A stretch of 64,000 nucleotides of DNA from the NCBI GenBank assembly GCA_934122085.1, contig CAKOVS010000002.1, positions 132,537-196,536 on the forward strand, written 5' to 3'. Within the stretch, counting starts at the first letter, position 1, and each line of letters opens with the position of its first letter. This stretch comes from an uncultured Clostridia bacterium (GTDB lineage: Bacteria > Bacillota > Clostridia > TANB77 > CAG-508). The notes beneath the pieces were generated by a model. The model saw only the letters and a program-made list of their open reading frames with translations, had not been told where the DNA came from and made no database searches. Both the position numbers and the translations under genes were made by a program. Shown piece by piece: positions 8,450-17,052 of this stretch.

Positions 8450-9583
8450 CTTTTCCTTTTTCAATTCAATCCAATCATTTATGATAATTTTAAGCACTGC
8501 AACCACAGGCACTGCTAGAAACATTCCTATAACTCCAAAATATGCTCCTCCTATTGTTACTGCTACAATTACTAATAATGGACTTATTTCTAATGAATCT
8601 CCAATTATTTTTGGATTAATGATATTTGAATCTATTTGTTGTAATATTATAACAACTAATGCCATCCAAAAAGCTTTTGATAATCCTCCCGTAATTAATG
8701 TTATTAATATACTTAAACCTACTGCTACTATCGCTCCAAAGTATGGTATTATATTAAATAATCCAATCATAAATCCAAGTAATATAGAATATTTAACACC
8801 TATTATACTCATTGCTATTGTTACTAAAATTCCAACAACAACCCCATCTATTAATTGTCCACTTATAAATTTAAAAAATATTTGATTTGAATTATGTACA
8901 TATTTACTTATTTTGTTACAATTTTTTTCTCCAAATATTACAATTGTTACATTTTTAAAAAATTCAATAATTTGTGTCCTTTGTAGTAATATATATATAG
9001 ATACTATTATTGTTACAAATACATCAAAAATACCACTTGCAACTCCTAAAGCTCCTTTTACATATTCAGTAATTTTTTCTGGATTTATGTATTGTTTCAA
9101 ATCAATATTTTGAATATTAACTCCTATTTCTTTTATTGCTTCTGTTACTTTTTCATTTTTCAAAAATGAATCTTCTGGTAATCCATTTAATTTATTTATT
9201 GTTGCATTCCAATAATTTTGAAAATTGTTTACTAATTCAATTATACTTTCTGTTACTACTGGTAATATAACATTTACTAATAATATTATTAATATTATTG
9301 CAATTGCAAGTGTTATGAAAACGCTTAAGCCTCGAGCTTTCTTTTTCAAAAATTTCTTTTTTGACTTCAATAATTTTTTTTCAATTCTTGATGCAGGGAT
9401 ATATAACAAATATGCCATCAAAGTTCCTGCTAAAAATGGTGATATTACTCCAACAAATTTTCCTATTGCATTTCCTATTGCAGTAAAATTATCTAGAAAT
9501 TTATAAACTAAAATTATTGCAACTGCTAACAAAAACCAATACATCCATTTTGAAAAATTCTTTTTTACTTCATTCATTCTCAT
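8438..9583 (-). CDS. AI-2E family membrane permease
   Basis: 381 residues with ~7-8 membrane segments. The C-terminal half has the family hallmarks GVKYSILLGFMIGLFNIIPYFGAIVAVG, LQQIDSNIINPKIIGDSLEISPLLVI and GVIGMFLAVPVVAVLKII. A charged central stretch (~100-200) is usual. The family includes YdiK, YtvI and TqsA-like proteins. Proposed roles range from AI-2 or other solute export to sodium/proton antiport, so the substrate cannot be given. It starts eight bases after the exoA stop, so the two genes form an operon. The proximity to agrBD is probably coincidental. Confidence 0.92.
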   Translation of the reverse strand: MRMNEVKKNFSKWMYWFLLAVAIILVYKFLDNFTAIGNAIGKFVGVISPFLAGTLMAYLLYIPASRIEKKLLKSKKKFLKKKARGLSVFITLAIAIILIILLVNVILPVVTESIIELVNNFQNYWNATINKLNGLPEDSFLKNEKVTEAIKEIGVNIQNIDLKQYINPEKITEYVKGALGVASGIFDVFVTIIVSIYILLQRTQIIEFFKNVTIVIFGEKNCNKISKYVHNSNQIFFKFISGQLIDGVVVGILVTIAMSIIGVKYSILLGFMIGLFNIIPYFGAIVAVGLSILITLITGGLSKAFWMALVVIILQQIDSNIINPKIIGDSLEISPLLVIVAVTIGGAYFGVIGMFLAVPVVAVLKIIINDWIELKKEKISE

Positions 9584-9591
9584 CTCTCCTC

Positions 9592-10341
9592 TTATTCAAT
9601 TTCCAATCCTACAGGACAATGATCACTTCCAAATACTTTTGTATATATTGTTGCATCTTTTATTTTTTCTTTAAAATCATTTGAAACAATAAAATAATCA
9701 ATTCTCCATCCTACATTTTTTTCTCTTGCATGTCCCATATATGACCACCAACTATATTCTATTTTTTGTGGGTATAAATACCTATATGAATCTATAAAAC
9801 CAGAATTTAATAACTCAGTCATTTTTCCTCTTTCTTCATCTGTGAAACCTGCATTTCCTTTATTTGTTTTTGGATTCTTTAAATCTATTTCTTCATGTGC
9901 TACATTTAGGTCTCCACACATAATTACTGGTTTTTTTTTATTTAATTCTAATAAATATTTTCTTATTTCATCTTCCCATATCATTCTATATTCTAATCTT
10001 TCAAGTTCTCTTTTGGCATTTGGAGTATAATTTGTTACTAAATAAAATTCCTTAAACTCTAGTGTTATTATTCGTCCTTCTTTATCGTGTTCTTCTATTC
10101 CAATTCCATATGTTACTTTTATTGGTTGCTTTTTAGTAAATATTGCTGTTCCAGAATATCCTTTCTTTTCTGCACTATTCCAATAACTTGTATATCCTTC
10201 AAATTCTAATTCAATTTGTTCTGGTTGACATTTTGTTTCTTGCAAACAAAATATATCTGCATCTATATTTCTAAAAAATTCTGAAAATCCTTTTGTTAAA
10301 CATGCTCTTATTCCATTTACATTCCATGATATTAGTTTCAT
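9592..10341 (-). CDS. xth: Exodeoxyribonuclease III
   Basis: 249 residues, close to the usual ~250. The EEP-superfamily motifs are all visible: KLISWNVNGIRA at the start, CLQETKC (metal-binding Glu), MCGDLNVAHEEIDL (Asp/Asn), YSWWSYMG ... WRIDYFIVS and the terminal GSDHCPVGLE with the catalytic Asp-His. It acts in base excision repair as an AP endonuclease and 3'-5' exonuclease on double-stranded DNA. Bacillus homologues are called ExoA. It is first in a two-gene unit with the downstream permease. Confidence 0.96.
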   Translation of the reverse strand: MKLISWNVNGIRACLTKGFSEFFRNIDADIFCLQETKCQPEQIELEFEGYTSYWNSAEKKGYSGTAIFTKKQPIKVTYGIGIEEHDKEGRIITLEFKEFYLVTNYTPNAKRELERLEYRMIWEDEIRKYLLELNKKKPVIMCGDLNVAHEEIDLKNPKTNKGNAGFTDEERGKMTELLNSGFIDSYRYLYPQKIEYSWWSYMGHAREKNVGWRIDYFIVSNDFKEKIKDATIYTKVFGSDHCPVGLEIE

Positions 10342-10399
10342 ATATTTCCTCCATAAATGAATTATAACATATTATTATATAAAATAAAAGAATTGTAGG

Positions 10400-10488
10400 T
10401 AATTTTTCTTATTTGTTCTTGCCCGATTTGAGTTTCTGGGTGAAGCTATGAAATCTCAAAGAGTTAGCAATTGTAACTTATTATATAG
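10400..10488. repeat. Dispersed intergenic repeat, copy C (lacks terminal palindrome)
   Basis: It matches copies A and D over AATTTTTCTT-TTGTTCT, CGATTTGAGTTTCT, GAAATCTCAAA and TTAGCAATTGTAACTT, then diverges (TTATATAGTTATATAT) where the others have a long palindrome. It lies 58 bases upstream of the exodeoxyribonuclease start. Confidence 0.7.
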
Positions 10489-10617
10489 TTATATATTTGA
10501 ACTATCTTCTTTTTTATCTTGAGAAACTTTTTGGTCAGATTTATTTTTAGTTTCTTGTTATATTTCTTTAGAATTATTAGTATTGATTACTTGGTTTATA
10601 TTTTTATTTTTGTTTAC
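10489..10617 (-). pseudogene. Possible decayed hydrophilic tail
   Basis: One minus-strand frame reads VNKNKNINQVINTNNSKEI-stop-QETKNKSDQ then KVSQDKKEDSSNI-stop. It is a Lys/Asn/Ser-rich, low-complexity stretch with one internal stop and no start or ribosome-binding site. It may be the end of a lost surface or membrane protein. In such AT-rich DNA chance cannot be excluded. Confidence 0.25.
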
Positions 10618-10639
10618 ACTATATATGTAGGTGATAAAA

Positions 10640-10816
10640 GTGAAAAAATTAAAAATTGAAAAGAGTTCTAAGAATAATGACACAATAACAAGAACAATTA
10701 GAATGAGCGGAACAACATTTGACCAAATAAATGAATTAGCCGAAAAAAATAATTTAAGTTTTAATAATGTAGTAAATCAATTAATAGAATATGGGCTTAA
10801 TAATTTAGAAGATTAA
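10640..10816 (+). CDS. Small ribbon-helix-helix-like protein (58 aa)
   Basis: I chose the GTG at 10640, six bases after AGGTG; an upstream GTG at 10631 overlaps that site. Residues ~14-56 (TITRTIRMSGTTFDQINELAEKNNLSFNNVVNQLIEYGL) fit the ribbon-helix-helix layout of one strand and two helices, as in CopG/Arc-type DNA-binding proteins used by plasmids and integrative elements. It is on the opposite strand to its neighbours, lies near an integrase stub and ends upstream of a strong terminator at 10920. Function as a repressor or copy control of a lost element is inferred. Confidence 0.65.
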   Translation: MKKLKIEKSSKNNDTITRTIRMSGTTFDQINELAEKNNLSFNNVVNQLIEYGLNNLED

Positions 10817-10919
10817 AATAGATCTAATTTTTAGGTTTGACAAATATAAAAAAAAATGCTATTATATATTTAGCTTAAGCAAATGTGTCATAAGTCGTAT
10901 TGACATATATTATGTACTG

Positions 10920-10952
10920 GTGTGTGTAACTGCAATTACACATACTTTTTTT
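10920..10952 (+). terminator. Rho-independent terminator
   Basis: A 10-bp stem GTGTGTGTAA / TTACACATAC with one wobble pair and a 6-base loop is followed by TTTTTTT. It would end the transcript of the ribbon-helix-helix gene. Confidence 0.75.
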
Positions 10953-10963
10953 ATTTTCAAAAA

Positions 10964-10992
10964 AGCAGAAACACCTGCAATTGTTTCCGCTT
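10964..10992 (-). terminator. Terminator of the 33-aa ORF
   Basis: On the minus strand GCGGAAAC pairs with GTTTCTGC (one G-T pair) and is followed by TTTTTT. It lies 14 bases after the stop of the small ORF at 11006, which supports that ORF being expressed. Confidence 0.65.
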
Positions 10993-11005
10993 CCGACTAA
11001 ATATG

Positions 11006-11107
11006 TTAGTCTTTGTCATTCATTTTTTCATCTCTTAATTGATTGTTCTTGTCTTTTTCAGCAAGTAACATCTCAATTAATTGTAAGATTAAGTCGTATG
11101 ATGACAT
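11006..11107 (-). CDS. Small hypothetical protein (33 aa)
   Basis: The frame begins MSSYDLILQLIEMLLAEKDK and ends in a charged tail (RDEKMNDKD). The ATG at 11107 is preceded by a strong GGAAAGGGGG site, and a terminator follows directly. The N-terminal half is an amphipathic helix. I do not recognise it. A truncated second copy of its start region (AAGTCGTAT ... TTATGTAC) lies at 10888-10918. It probably belongs to the mobile-element debris here. Confidence 0.5.
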   Translation of the reverse strand: MSSYDLILQLIEMLLAEKDKNNQLRDEKMNDKD

Positions 11108-11303
11108 ATTATGTACCCCCTTTCCATCCTTAAGCAAGGACTACCTTTCTGTCAGTGAAAAGGTTACAAGTAATATACTACATTCGAATAGATATTTCAA
11201 GATATTTTACATAAATTTCAAAATCATTTTATTTACACTTTATTCTTACATTTATACTTTGAGTTTAATTTGTTTATAATTCTTTTTAAATCTTTTTGCA
11301 AAA

Positions 11304-11534
11304 TTATTTCTCAACACATGTGGGTATATATTTTCCTCTCTCTTTAGTGTTTTTAATATAATTTAAAATAATTTGTTCTGTTACTTGTTCTGTCTTTGTT
11401 ACTTTGTATATATCTTGTAAATATCTAATAAATAACCTTAATGTTTGCTCATAACTTAAAATAGTTCTTTGCGCTAAATTTTTATAATCACAATAACTCA
11501 TAAAATCGTCTACTTCTAAATCAATTTTTTCCAT
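11304..11534 (-). pseudogene. Tyrosine recombinase N-terminal stub
   Basis: 76 residues starting at MEKIDLEVDDFMSYCDYKN (GGAGG site upstream). This is the SAM-like core-binding domain of XerC/D-type integrases, recognisable from SYEQTLRLFIRYLQD. It ends abruptly after NTKERGKYIPTCVEK. The C-terminal catalytic domain with the Arg, His and Tyr residues is absent, and downstream sequence is full of stops. It is a remnant of an integrase gene and cannot itself catalyse recombination. Confidence 0.7.
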
Positions 11535-11730
11535 AATAAAAACCTCCATATTCTTTTTCATGAATACTAGAGGTTAGGCAATAAATCTCTTATGTTTGTT
11601 GCATTAGTCTATTTGTATCTATTGGATTAAGTACTGATTTTTTATTAAATCTAGTGCAAAAAATGCAATCTGTATTTATTTATTGATATTACAAATTTCT
11701 GTATCTGGCTTCTCTCAAGTCTTTTAAATT

Positions 11731-12558
11731 TCACGCACTCTTAAGTTCAAGCCTTAATTTATCACTAATCATTGCTATAAACTCCGAATTAGTAGGCTTT
11801 CCTTTGGCTGCTGATATTGTATATCCAAATATGTTTTCTACTGTCTTTTGTTCTCCTCTTCCCCATGCTACTTCTATTGCATGGCGTATTGCTCTTTCTA
11901 CTCGTGATGGAGTTGTGTGAAATTTATTGGCTATTTGTGGATATAAACATTTTGTAATTTGATTTATAACATCAATATCATTTATAACCATAATAATTGC
12001 TTCTCTTAAATATTGATACCCCTTTATATGTGCTGGTACTCCAACTTCATGTATAACATTGGTAACTAATGCTTCAATATTTTCTTCTTTATTTGCTGAG
12101 TTATTTGGAATATCAATATATTGTGATTTACTTATTCCTATTTCTCTTGAAATAAAATTATTGTTTTGTGATGATGGTTTGTAATTTTTTAATTCTCTTA
12201 TTCTTGTTATAAGTAAATCTATATCAAATGGTTTTACAACATAATATTCAGCTCCAAGTTCAATTGCTCTTCTGGTTACTTTGTCTTGTCCAACTGCTGA
12301 TAACATTATACAAATAGGTTTTTTGTTTAATTTTATCATGTTCATTTGTTCTAAAACCCCTATTCCATCTAAATGTGGCATTATTACATCTAATAATAAT
12401 ACGTCTGGCATTAGACTAGATACCATATCTAAAGCTTCATTTCCATCTTTTGCTCTTCCCACAACTACCATATCTTCTTGATTTTTTAAATATGTTGCTA
12501 ATGTTGTACTAAATTCTTGATTATCATCTGCTATTAAAACTGTGATTTTTTCTCTCAT
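11731..12558 (-). CDS. spo0A: Sporulation transcription factor Spo0A
   Basis: 275 residues, near the usual ~265. An N-terminal receiver domain (~1-125) has the phospho-acceptor in [14 protein letters not shown], the conserved Lys in YYVVKPFD and acidic residues IADDN. A linker follows, and the C-terminal Spo0A DNA-binding domain (~160-270) has the strongly conserved [43 protein letters not shown] and [21 protein letters not shown]. It is the master regulator of sporulation entry. It is monocistronic here. The spoIVB gene often found upstream is not adjacent. Confidence 0.97.
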   Translation of the reverse strand: MREKITVLIADDNQEFSTTLATYLKNQEDMVVVGRAKDGNEALDMVSSLMPDVLLLDVIMPHLDGIGVLEQMNMIKLNKKPICIMLSAVGQDKVTRRAIELGAEYYVVKPFDIDLLITRIRELKNYKPSSQNNNFISREIGISKSQYIDIPNNSANKEENIEALVTNVIHEVGVPAHIKGYQYLREAIIMVINDIDVINQITKCLYPQIANKFHTTPSRVERAIRHAIEVAWGRGEQKTVENIFGYTISAAKGKPTNSEFIAMISDKLRLELKSA

Positions 12559-12660
12559 GTTTTTTCCTCCTATTTTTCAATTGTAAAAAACTTACATTTT
12601 GGATTATATTATATTGAATTTAAGATTACAATATATTTTTGGAAGTTTTTGACATTTCAA

Positions 12661-13299
12661 TCACTTATTTACTACTATATTTACTATTTTTCGACAACTT
12701 TCGACAATTCTTATTTTATTGATTTTTTGTTCTTCGATGTTTTTCAAAAAAATATCCTTTTTCTCTTTTTCCATTTCAATTTTTATTTTTATATTTTCTG
12801 AATAATCAATATTTATGATATTTATATCGTTACTTTTACAATAATATTTAAAATTTTCTAAATTAGAATAATCTGTTTCTAATTCAATTTCAAAACCATC
12901 TTTTTGAGATACTAATTCGCTTTTTTGAATAGCTTTTTTAGTTGCATCTGAATATGCTCTAACTAGTCCACCTGTTCCAAGTAAAATTCCACCAAAATAT
13001 CTTGTTACAATAACTATTATATTACATAAATTACTTCCTTGTAATATATTTAGCATAGGAGCTCCAGCTGTTCCTGATGGTTCTCCATCATCACTTGATT
13101 TTTCAATTATTCTATCTTCTTCTATAATTCTATAAGCTATGCAGTGATGTTTTGCATCATAATATTTCTTTTTTATTTTTTTTATTTTGTTTTCTGCTTC
13201 TTCCACATTTCTTACTGGATAAATATCTGCTATAAATTTTGATTTTTTTTCAATAATTTCTGCTGTTTCATTTTTTAATATTGTATAAAATTCTTTCAT
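12661..13299 (-). CDS. yigZ: YigZ/IMPACT family protein
   Basis: 212 residues. The N-terminal UPF0029/IMPACT domain shows KSKFIADIYPV, YYDAKHHCIAYRI, SSDDGEPSGTAGAPML and VIVTRYFGGILLGTGGLVRAYSDA, all characteristic. The C-terminal part is the ferredoxin-like DUF1949-type domain. The molecular role of bacterial members is uncertain; eukaryotic IMPACT affects translation control. Its ATG overlaps the stop of the upstream flavoprotein by four bases, so the two are translationally coupled. Confidence 0.93.
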   Translation of the reverse strand: MKEFYTILKNETAEIIEKKSKFIADIYPVRNVEEAENKIKKIKKKYYDAKHHCIAYRIIEEDRIIEKSSDDGEPSGTAGAPMLNILQGSNLCNIIVIVTRYFGGILLGTGGLVRAYSDATKKAIQKSELVSQKDGFEIELETDYSNLENFKYYCKSNDINIINIDYSENIKIKIEMEKEKKDIFLKNIEEQKINKIRIVESCRKIVNIVVNK

Positions 13300-14561
13300 T
13301 CTTCTAAATCTCCAACATGCATTCCTGCAGTGTAACCTGTTGAATATGCTATTTGTAAATTAAATCCTCCTGTATATGAATCTACATCTATTATTTCTCC
13401 AGCAAAATACAAACCTTTTACTAATTTTGATTCCATTGTTTTTGGATTTATTTCTTTTATATTTATTCCTCCACTTGTTATAATTGCTTCTTCTACAGGT
13501 CTAAAGTCTTTTATTGTAAGTTCAAATTTTTTTAATACTTTTACTAAATTTCTTCTTTCTTCTTTTGTTATCTCATTAACTCTTTTTTCTTCATTTATTT
13601 CTGCTTTTTCAATTACAATAGGAATCATTTTTTGTGGTAATAATTTGTCTAATGCATGCTTAAATTGTTTATTTTTAAATTCTTTAAAATCTCTTAATAT
13701 TCTTTCATCTAATTGTTCTTCTGTTAATGCTGGTTTTAAGTCTATTTGCAATTTTATTTTTTGTTCTTTCATTAAATTATCTATTTCTTTATATCTTACC
13801 AAATGTGCTGAACCACTTAAAATTGTAGGTCCTGAAATTCCAAAATGTGTGAATATCATTTCTCCAAAGTCTTCATATATTAACTTATTTTTTGATTCAT
13901 CAATAAATTTTATTCCAACATTTCTTAAACTTAATCCTTGCATTTCTTTGCATTCATTCTTCTCATATATTACTAAAGGAACTAATGATGGTCTTATTTC
14001 TGTTACTTTATGTCCTATATTTTGAGCTATTAAATATCCATCTCCTGTTGATCCTGTTAATGGATAACTTTTTCCTCCTGTTGCTAGTATTATTTTATCT
14101 GTTTGAATTATTTCTTTCTCTGTCCTTACTCCTAATATTTCACCATTTTGTACTAAAATTTTTTGAACTCTTGTATTAAACAATTTTTTTATTTTTAATT
14201 CATTTATTTTGGATTTAAAACAATTCAATACATCTATAGATTTGTCTGTAACTGGAAATATTCTATTTCCTCTTTCTTCTTTTACTTCAAGTCCTTGATT
14301 TTTTAGGAAGTCTATTATATCTGTATTTGTGTAATTTTGAAATGCACTATATAAAAATTGCCCATTACCTGGTGTATTTTTTATAAATTCACTCATATAT
14401 AATGAACTTGTTATATTACATCTACCTTTTCCTGTTATTAATAATTTTTTTCCAAAATCTGAATTTTTTTCTATTATAGTTACATTATTTCCGTATTCGA
14501 CTGCTGTTATTGCTGCCATCATTCCAGCAGGTCCGCCACCTATTACAATTACATTTGCCAT
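13296..14561 (-). CDS. HI0933-family FAD-dependent oxidoreductase
   Basis: About 421 residues if it begins at MANVIVIGGGPAGMMAA; upstream TTG starts at ~14588 or 14645 are possible because no clear site precedes 14561. It has an N-terminal Rossmann FAD motif GGGPAG, the family motif GKGRCNIT, a C-terminal FAD-contact region SGGINIKEINPKTMESK, and LYFAGEIIDVDSYTGGFNLQIAYSTG. The family (HI0933/YhiN, including BaiN-like proteins) has mostly unknown substrates. It is coupled to yigZ. The tRNA promoter at 14665 faces the other way. Confidence 0.9.
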   Translation of the reverse strand: MANVIVIGGGPAGMMAAITAVEYGNNVTIIEKNSDFGKKLLITGKGRCNITSSLYMSEFIKNTPGNGQFLYSAFQNYTNTDIIDFLKNQGLEVKEERGNRIFPVTDKSIDVLNCFKSKINELKIKKLFNTRVQKILVQNGEILGVRTEKEIIQTDKIILATGGKSYPLTGSTGDGYLIAQNIGHKVTEIRPSLVPLVIYEKNECKEMQGLSLRNVGIKFIDESKNKLIYEDFGEMIFTHFGISGPTILSGSAHLVRYKEIDNLMKEQKIKLQIDLKPALTEEQLDERILRDFKEFKNKQFKHALDKLLPQKMIPIVIEKAEINEEKRVNEITKEERRNLVKVLKKFELTIKDFRPVEEAIITSGGINIKEINPKTMESKLVKGLYFAGEIIDVDSYTGGFNLQIAYSTGYTAGMHVGDLEE

Positions 14562-14664
14562 ATTTTTTTTGTTAGACTTTTTGTCCAACTCCCTCCGTTC
14601 CTCATTATTACTTATTATATTAACAAATTTTTTATAAAAAATCAAACAATTTCCTAAAAATATC

Positions 14665-14693
14665 TTGACAAATCATCAAAAACATACTAAAAT
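14665..14693 (+). promoter_or_regulatory. Promoter of the tRNA-His/tRNA-Gln unit
   Basis: Consensus TTGACA (14665-14670), a 17-base spacer and TAAAAT (14688-14693) lie ~32 bases before tRNA-His. Confidence 0.8.
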
Positions 14694-14724
14694 AATTACT
14701 GTGTTCACAAATGTACTAAACAAT

Positions 14725-14802
14725 GGTGGATGTAGCGTAGTTGGTTAACGCGCCAGTTTGTGGCACTGGAGACCGTGGGTTCGAGTCCCATCTTCCACCC
14801 CA
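14725..14802 (+). tRNA. tRNA-His (GTG)
   Basis: Cloverleaf: acceptor GTGGATG / CTTCCAC with the histidine-specific extra G at 14725 opposite C73, D arm GCGTAGTTGGTTAACGC, anticodon arm CCAGT-TTGTGGC-ACTGG with anticodon GTG, T arm GTGGG-TTCGAGT-CCCAT, and an encoded CCA. The acceptor stem has a U6-U67 mismatch. Confidence 0.95.
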
Positions 14803-14840
14803 TATAATACCTTATATGTGTTATTTATAATTTTATATAT

Positions 14841-14915
14841 TGGGCTGTAGCCAAGCGGTAAGGCATTAGACTTTGACTCTAACATGCGCTAGTTCGAATC
14901 TAGCCAGCCCAACCA
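14841..14915 (+). tRNA. tRNA-Gln (TTG)
   Basis: Acceptor TGGGCTG / CAGCCCA, D arm with GCCAAGCGGTAAGGC, anticodon arm TTAGA-CTTTGAC-TCTAA with anticodon TTG, T arm CTAGTTCGAATCTAG and an encoded CCA. It shares a promoter with tRNA-His. Confidence 0.95.
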
Positions 14916-14919
14916 AAAT

Positions 14920-14952
14920 AACGAGATATGTTAATATCTCGTTTATTTTTTA
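14920..14952 (+). terminator. Terminator of the tRNA unit
   Basis: A perfect 10-bp stem AACGAGATAT / ATATCTCGTT with loop GTTA is followed by TATTTTTTATA, five bases after tRNA-Gln. Confidence 0.85.
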
Positions 14953-14958
14953 TATCCC

Positions 14959-14985
14959 AAAAGGAACTATTTTCATAGTTCCTTT
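14959..14985 (-). terminator. Terminator of thrS
   Basis: An 11-bp stem AAAGGAACTAT / ATAGTTCCTTT lies directly after the thrS stop. It is followed by TTGGG then an A/T-rich tract on the minus strand. Confidence 0.65.
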
Positions 14986-14988
14986 TGT

Positions 14989-16797
14989 TTATCTATCTAT
15001 AGCTTTATTTTCAACTTCATTTTGAACTCTTTCAATAAATTCATCAATTGTCATTTCACCTAAATTAGCTCCATTTTTTCTTGCACGAACAGTTACAACT
15101 TGATTTTCTTGTTCATTTGCACCTATAACTAACATATATGGAACTTTTTCAAGTTGAGCTTTTCTGATTTTATATCCAATTTTTTCATTTGAATCATCTA
15201 ATTCAACTCTTATTCTCTTAGCTCTTAATTTTGCTTTTAATTCTGTACAATAATCAATTTGAGCATCTGTAATAGGTAATATTTTTACTTGTATTGGTGA
15301 TAACCATAATGGGAATGCACCTTTTGTTTCTTCAATTAAGAATGATATAAATCTATCAGAAGATCCAAGTATAGCTCTGTGTATTACTACTGGTCTATGT
15401 TCTTTATTGTCTTCACCAACATATGTTAAATCAAATCTTTCAGGTAATGCAAAGTCTAATTGACATGTTGGTATTGTAACATCATGATTTAATGCTGTTT
15501 TTATTTGAATGTCAATCTTTGGTCCATAGAATGCTGCTTCTCCTTCTGCTTCATAAAAATCTATATTCATTTCTTTTAATATTGCTCTTAATTGTGATTC
15601 TGCTGTTTCCCACATTTCATCATTATCTATATATTTTGCTTTATTGTTTTTATCTCTTAATGATAATCTGTATTTAAATGAATCTGCTGAAAATCCGAAG
15701 TCTTTTTGATATACTTCTTTTATTAATTTTAATACATTTCCAACTTCTTCTTTTATTTGATCTGGTCTTACAAATAAGTGTGCATCATTTTGACACATTT
15801 GTCTAACTCTTTCAAGCCCACAAACAGCTCCACTATTTTCATATCTAAAGTCATTAGCTAATTCACCTATTTTTATTGGTAAATCTTTGTATGAACGTTG
15901 TTTACTCTTATATACTAACATATGATGTGGACAGTTCATTGGTCTTAATACCATTTCTTCATTATCTAATTTCATTGCAGGAAACATGTCATCTTTATAA
16001 TGATCCCAATGTCCACTTGTTTTATATAATTGAACATTTGCAAGTGATGGTGTATATACATGACTATATCCTAAGTCTATTTCTTTGTCTTGAATATATC
16101 TTTCTAATATTCTTCTTATTGTTGCTCCATTTGGCAAATACATTGGAAGTCCTGAACCAACTAATTCATGTGTCATAAATAATTCAAGTTCTTTTCCTAT
16201 TTTTCTATGATCTCTTTGTTTTGCTTCTTCTAATAATCTTAGATGTTCTTCAAGTTGACTTGCTTTTAAGAATGATACTCCATATATTCTTTGCATTGAG
16301 TCATTTTCTTGATTTCCTTTCCAATATGCAGCAGATGTTGTTAATAATTTTATTGCTTTTATTTTTCCTGTTCTATTTATATGTGGCCCTGCACATAAAT
16401 CTATAAATTCTCCTTGTTTAAAGAATGATATTGTTTCACCTTCTGGAAGTTCTTTTATTAATTGAACTTTATATGGTTCTTCTTTTTCTTCCATTAACTT
16501 GATTGCTTCTTCTCTTGATAATACACTTCTTTCTAATGGCAAATCTTCTTTAACTATTTTTTTCATTTCTTCTTCTATTTTGGCTATATCTTCTTCTGTG
16601 AATGGTTTTTCTACTCTAAAATCATAGTAAAATCCATTTTCAATTGCTGGTCCTATTCCTAATTTTGTATTTGGATATAATCTTTTTACTGCTTGTGCTA
16701 ATATATGTGATGTTGTATGCCATATTGTCTTTTGTAATTCTTCATTTCCTTCTTCCATATCTAAAATTTGTCCATCTTTTTGTATTGTTCTAATCAT
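14989..16797 (-). CDS. thrS: Threonyl-tRNA synthetase (short form lacking TGS domain)
   Basis: 602 residues; most bacterial ThrRS are ~640 with an N-terminal TGS domain. Here the protein starts almost directly with the second domain (TIWHTTSHILAQAVKRLYP, GPAIENGFYYDF). Class II motifs follow: RRILERYIQDKEIDLGYSHV (motif 1), LRPMNCPHHMLVYK and FRYENSG (motif 2) and HRAILGSSDRFISFLIEE (motif 3). The zinc ligands are Cys in MNCPHH and His in VVIHRAI. The C-terminal anticodon-binding domain is LPITDAQIDYCTELKAKLR. It charges tRNA-Thr with threonine and edits Ser-tRNA-Thr through the N2 domain. It is regulated by the T-box leader upstream. Confidence 0.97.
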   Translation of the reverse strand: MIRTIQKDGQILDMEEGNEELQKTIWHTTSHILAQAVKRLYPNTKLGIGPAIENGFYYDFRVEKPFTEEDIAKIEEEMKKIVKEDLPLERSVLSREEAIKLMEEKEEPYKVQLIKELPEGETISFFKQGEFIDLCAGPHINRTGKIKAIKLLTTSAAYWKGNQENDSMQRIYGVSFLKASQLEEHLRLLEEAKQRDHRKIGKELELFMTHELVGSGLPMYLPNGATIRRILERYIQDKEIDLGYSHVYTPSLANVQLYKTSGHWDHYKDDMFPAMKLDNEEMVLRPMNCPHHMLVYKSKQRSYKDLPIKIGELANDFRYENSGAVCGLERVRQMCQNDAHLFVRPDQIKEEVGNVLKLIKEVYQKDFGFSADSFKYRLSLRDKNNKAKYIDNDEMWETAESQLRAILKEMNIDFYEAEGEAAFYGPKIDIQIKTALNHDVTIPTCQLDFALPERFDLTYVGEDNKEHRPVVIHRAILGSSDRFISFLIEETKGAFPLWLSPIQVKILPITDAQIDYCTELKAKLRAKRIRVELDDSNEKIGYKIRKAQLEKVPYMLVIGANEQENQVVTVRARKNGANLGEMTIDEFIERVQNEVENKAIDR

Positions 16798-16830
16798 AAT
16801 TATACCTCCCTATATTTTTGGATTTGCCAT

Positions 16831-17030
16831 AAAAAAAAACACCCTATAGATATTTCTACCTATAGGAGTGTTTATATTACACGGTTCCATCCTATTTTTA
16901 ACTTATTTTAAGATTTTAACGTATCTTATTCGTCTAACTTATTCGTTAGAAAGCTAAAGAGTTAGTTTTTCAAATACGTTTTCCACAATTAGTTCTCAGC
17001 CTGTGACTAATTTTCTCTGTTGATAACCTT
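16831..17030 (-). promoter_or_regulatory. T-box riboswitch upstream of thrS
   Basis: The T-box sequence GGATGGAACCGTG (complement at 16880-16893) precedes a terminator hairpin (16838-16872, AACACTCCTATAGGTAG / CTATCTATAGGGTGTT-like) ending in a run of nine T. Upstream is a ~130-base stem I region containing GGCTGAGAACTAAT. The T-box pairs with the NCCA end of uncharged tRNA-Thr to form the antiterminator. An ACT triplet (Thr) sits near the expected specifier position, but I have not folded stem I, so that detail is tentative. Confidence 0.9.
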
Positions 17031-17052
17031 TATTTTACTTTTTCTCTTAATC

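Noticed and set aside
11304..11534. Integrase stub as the recombinase flipping the 41.8-kb promoter
   Set aside because: The catalytic domain is missing and it lies 30 kb away; the invertase must be encoded elsewhere.
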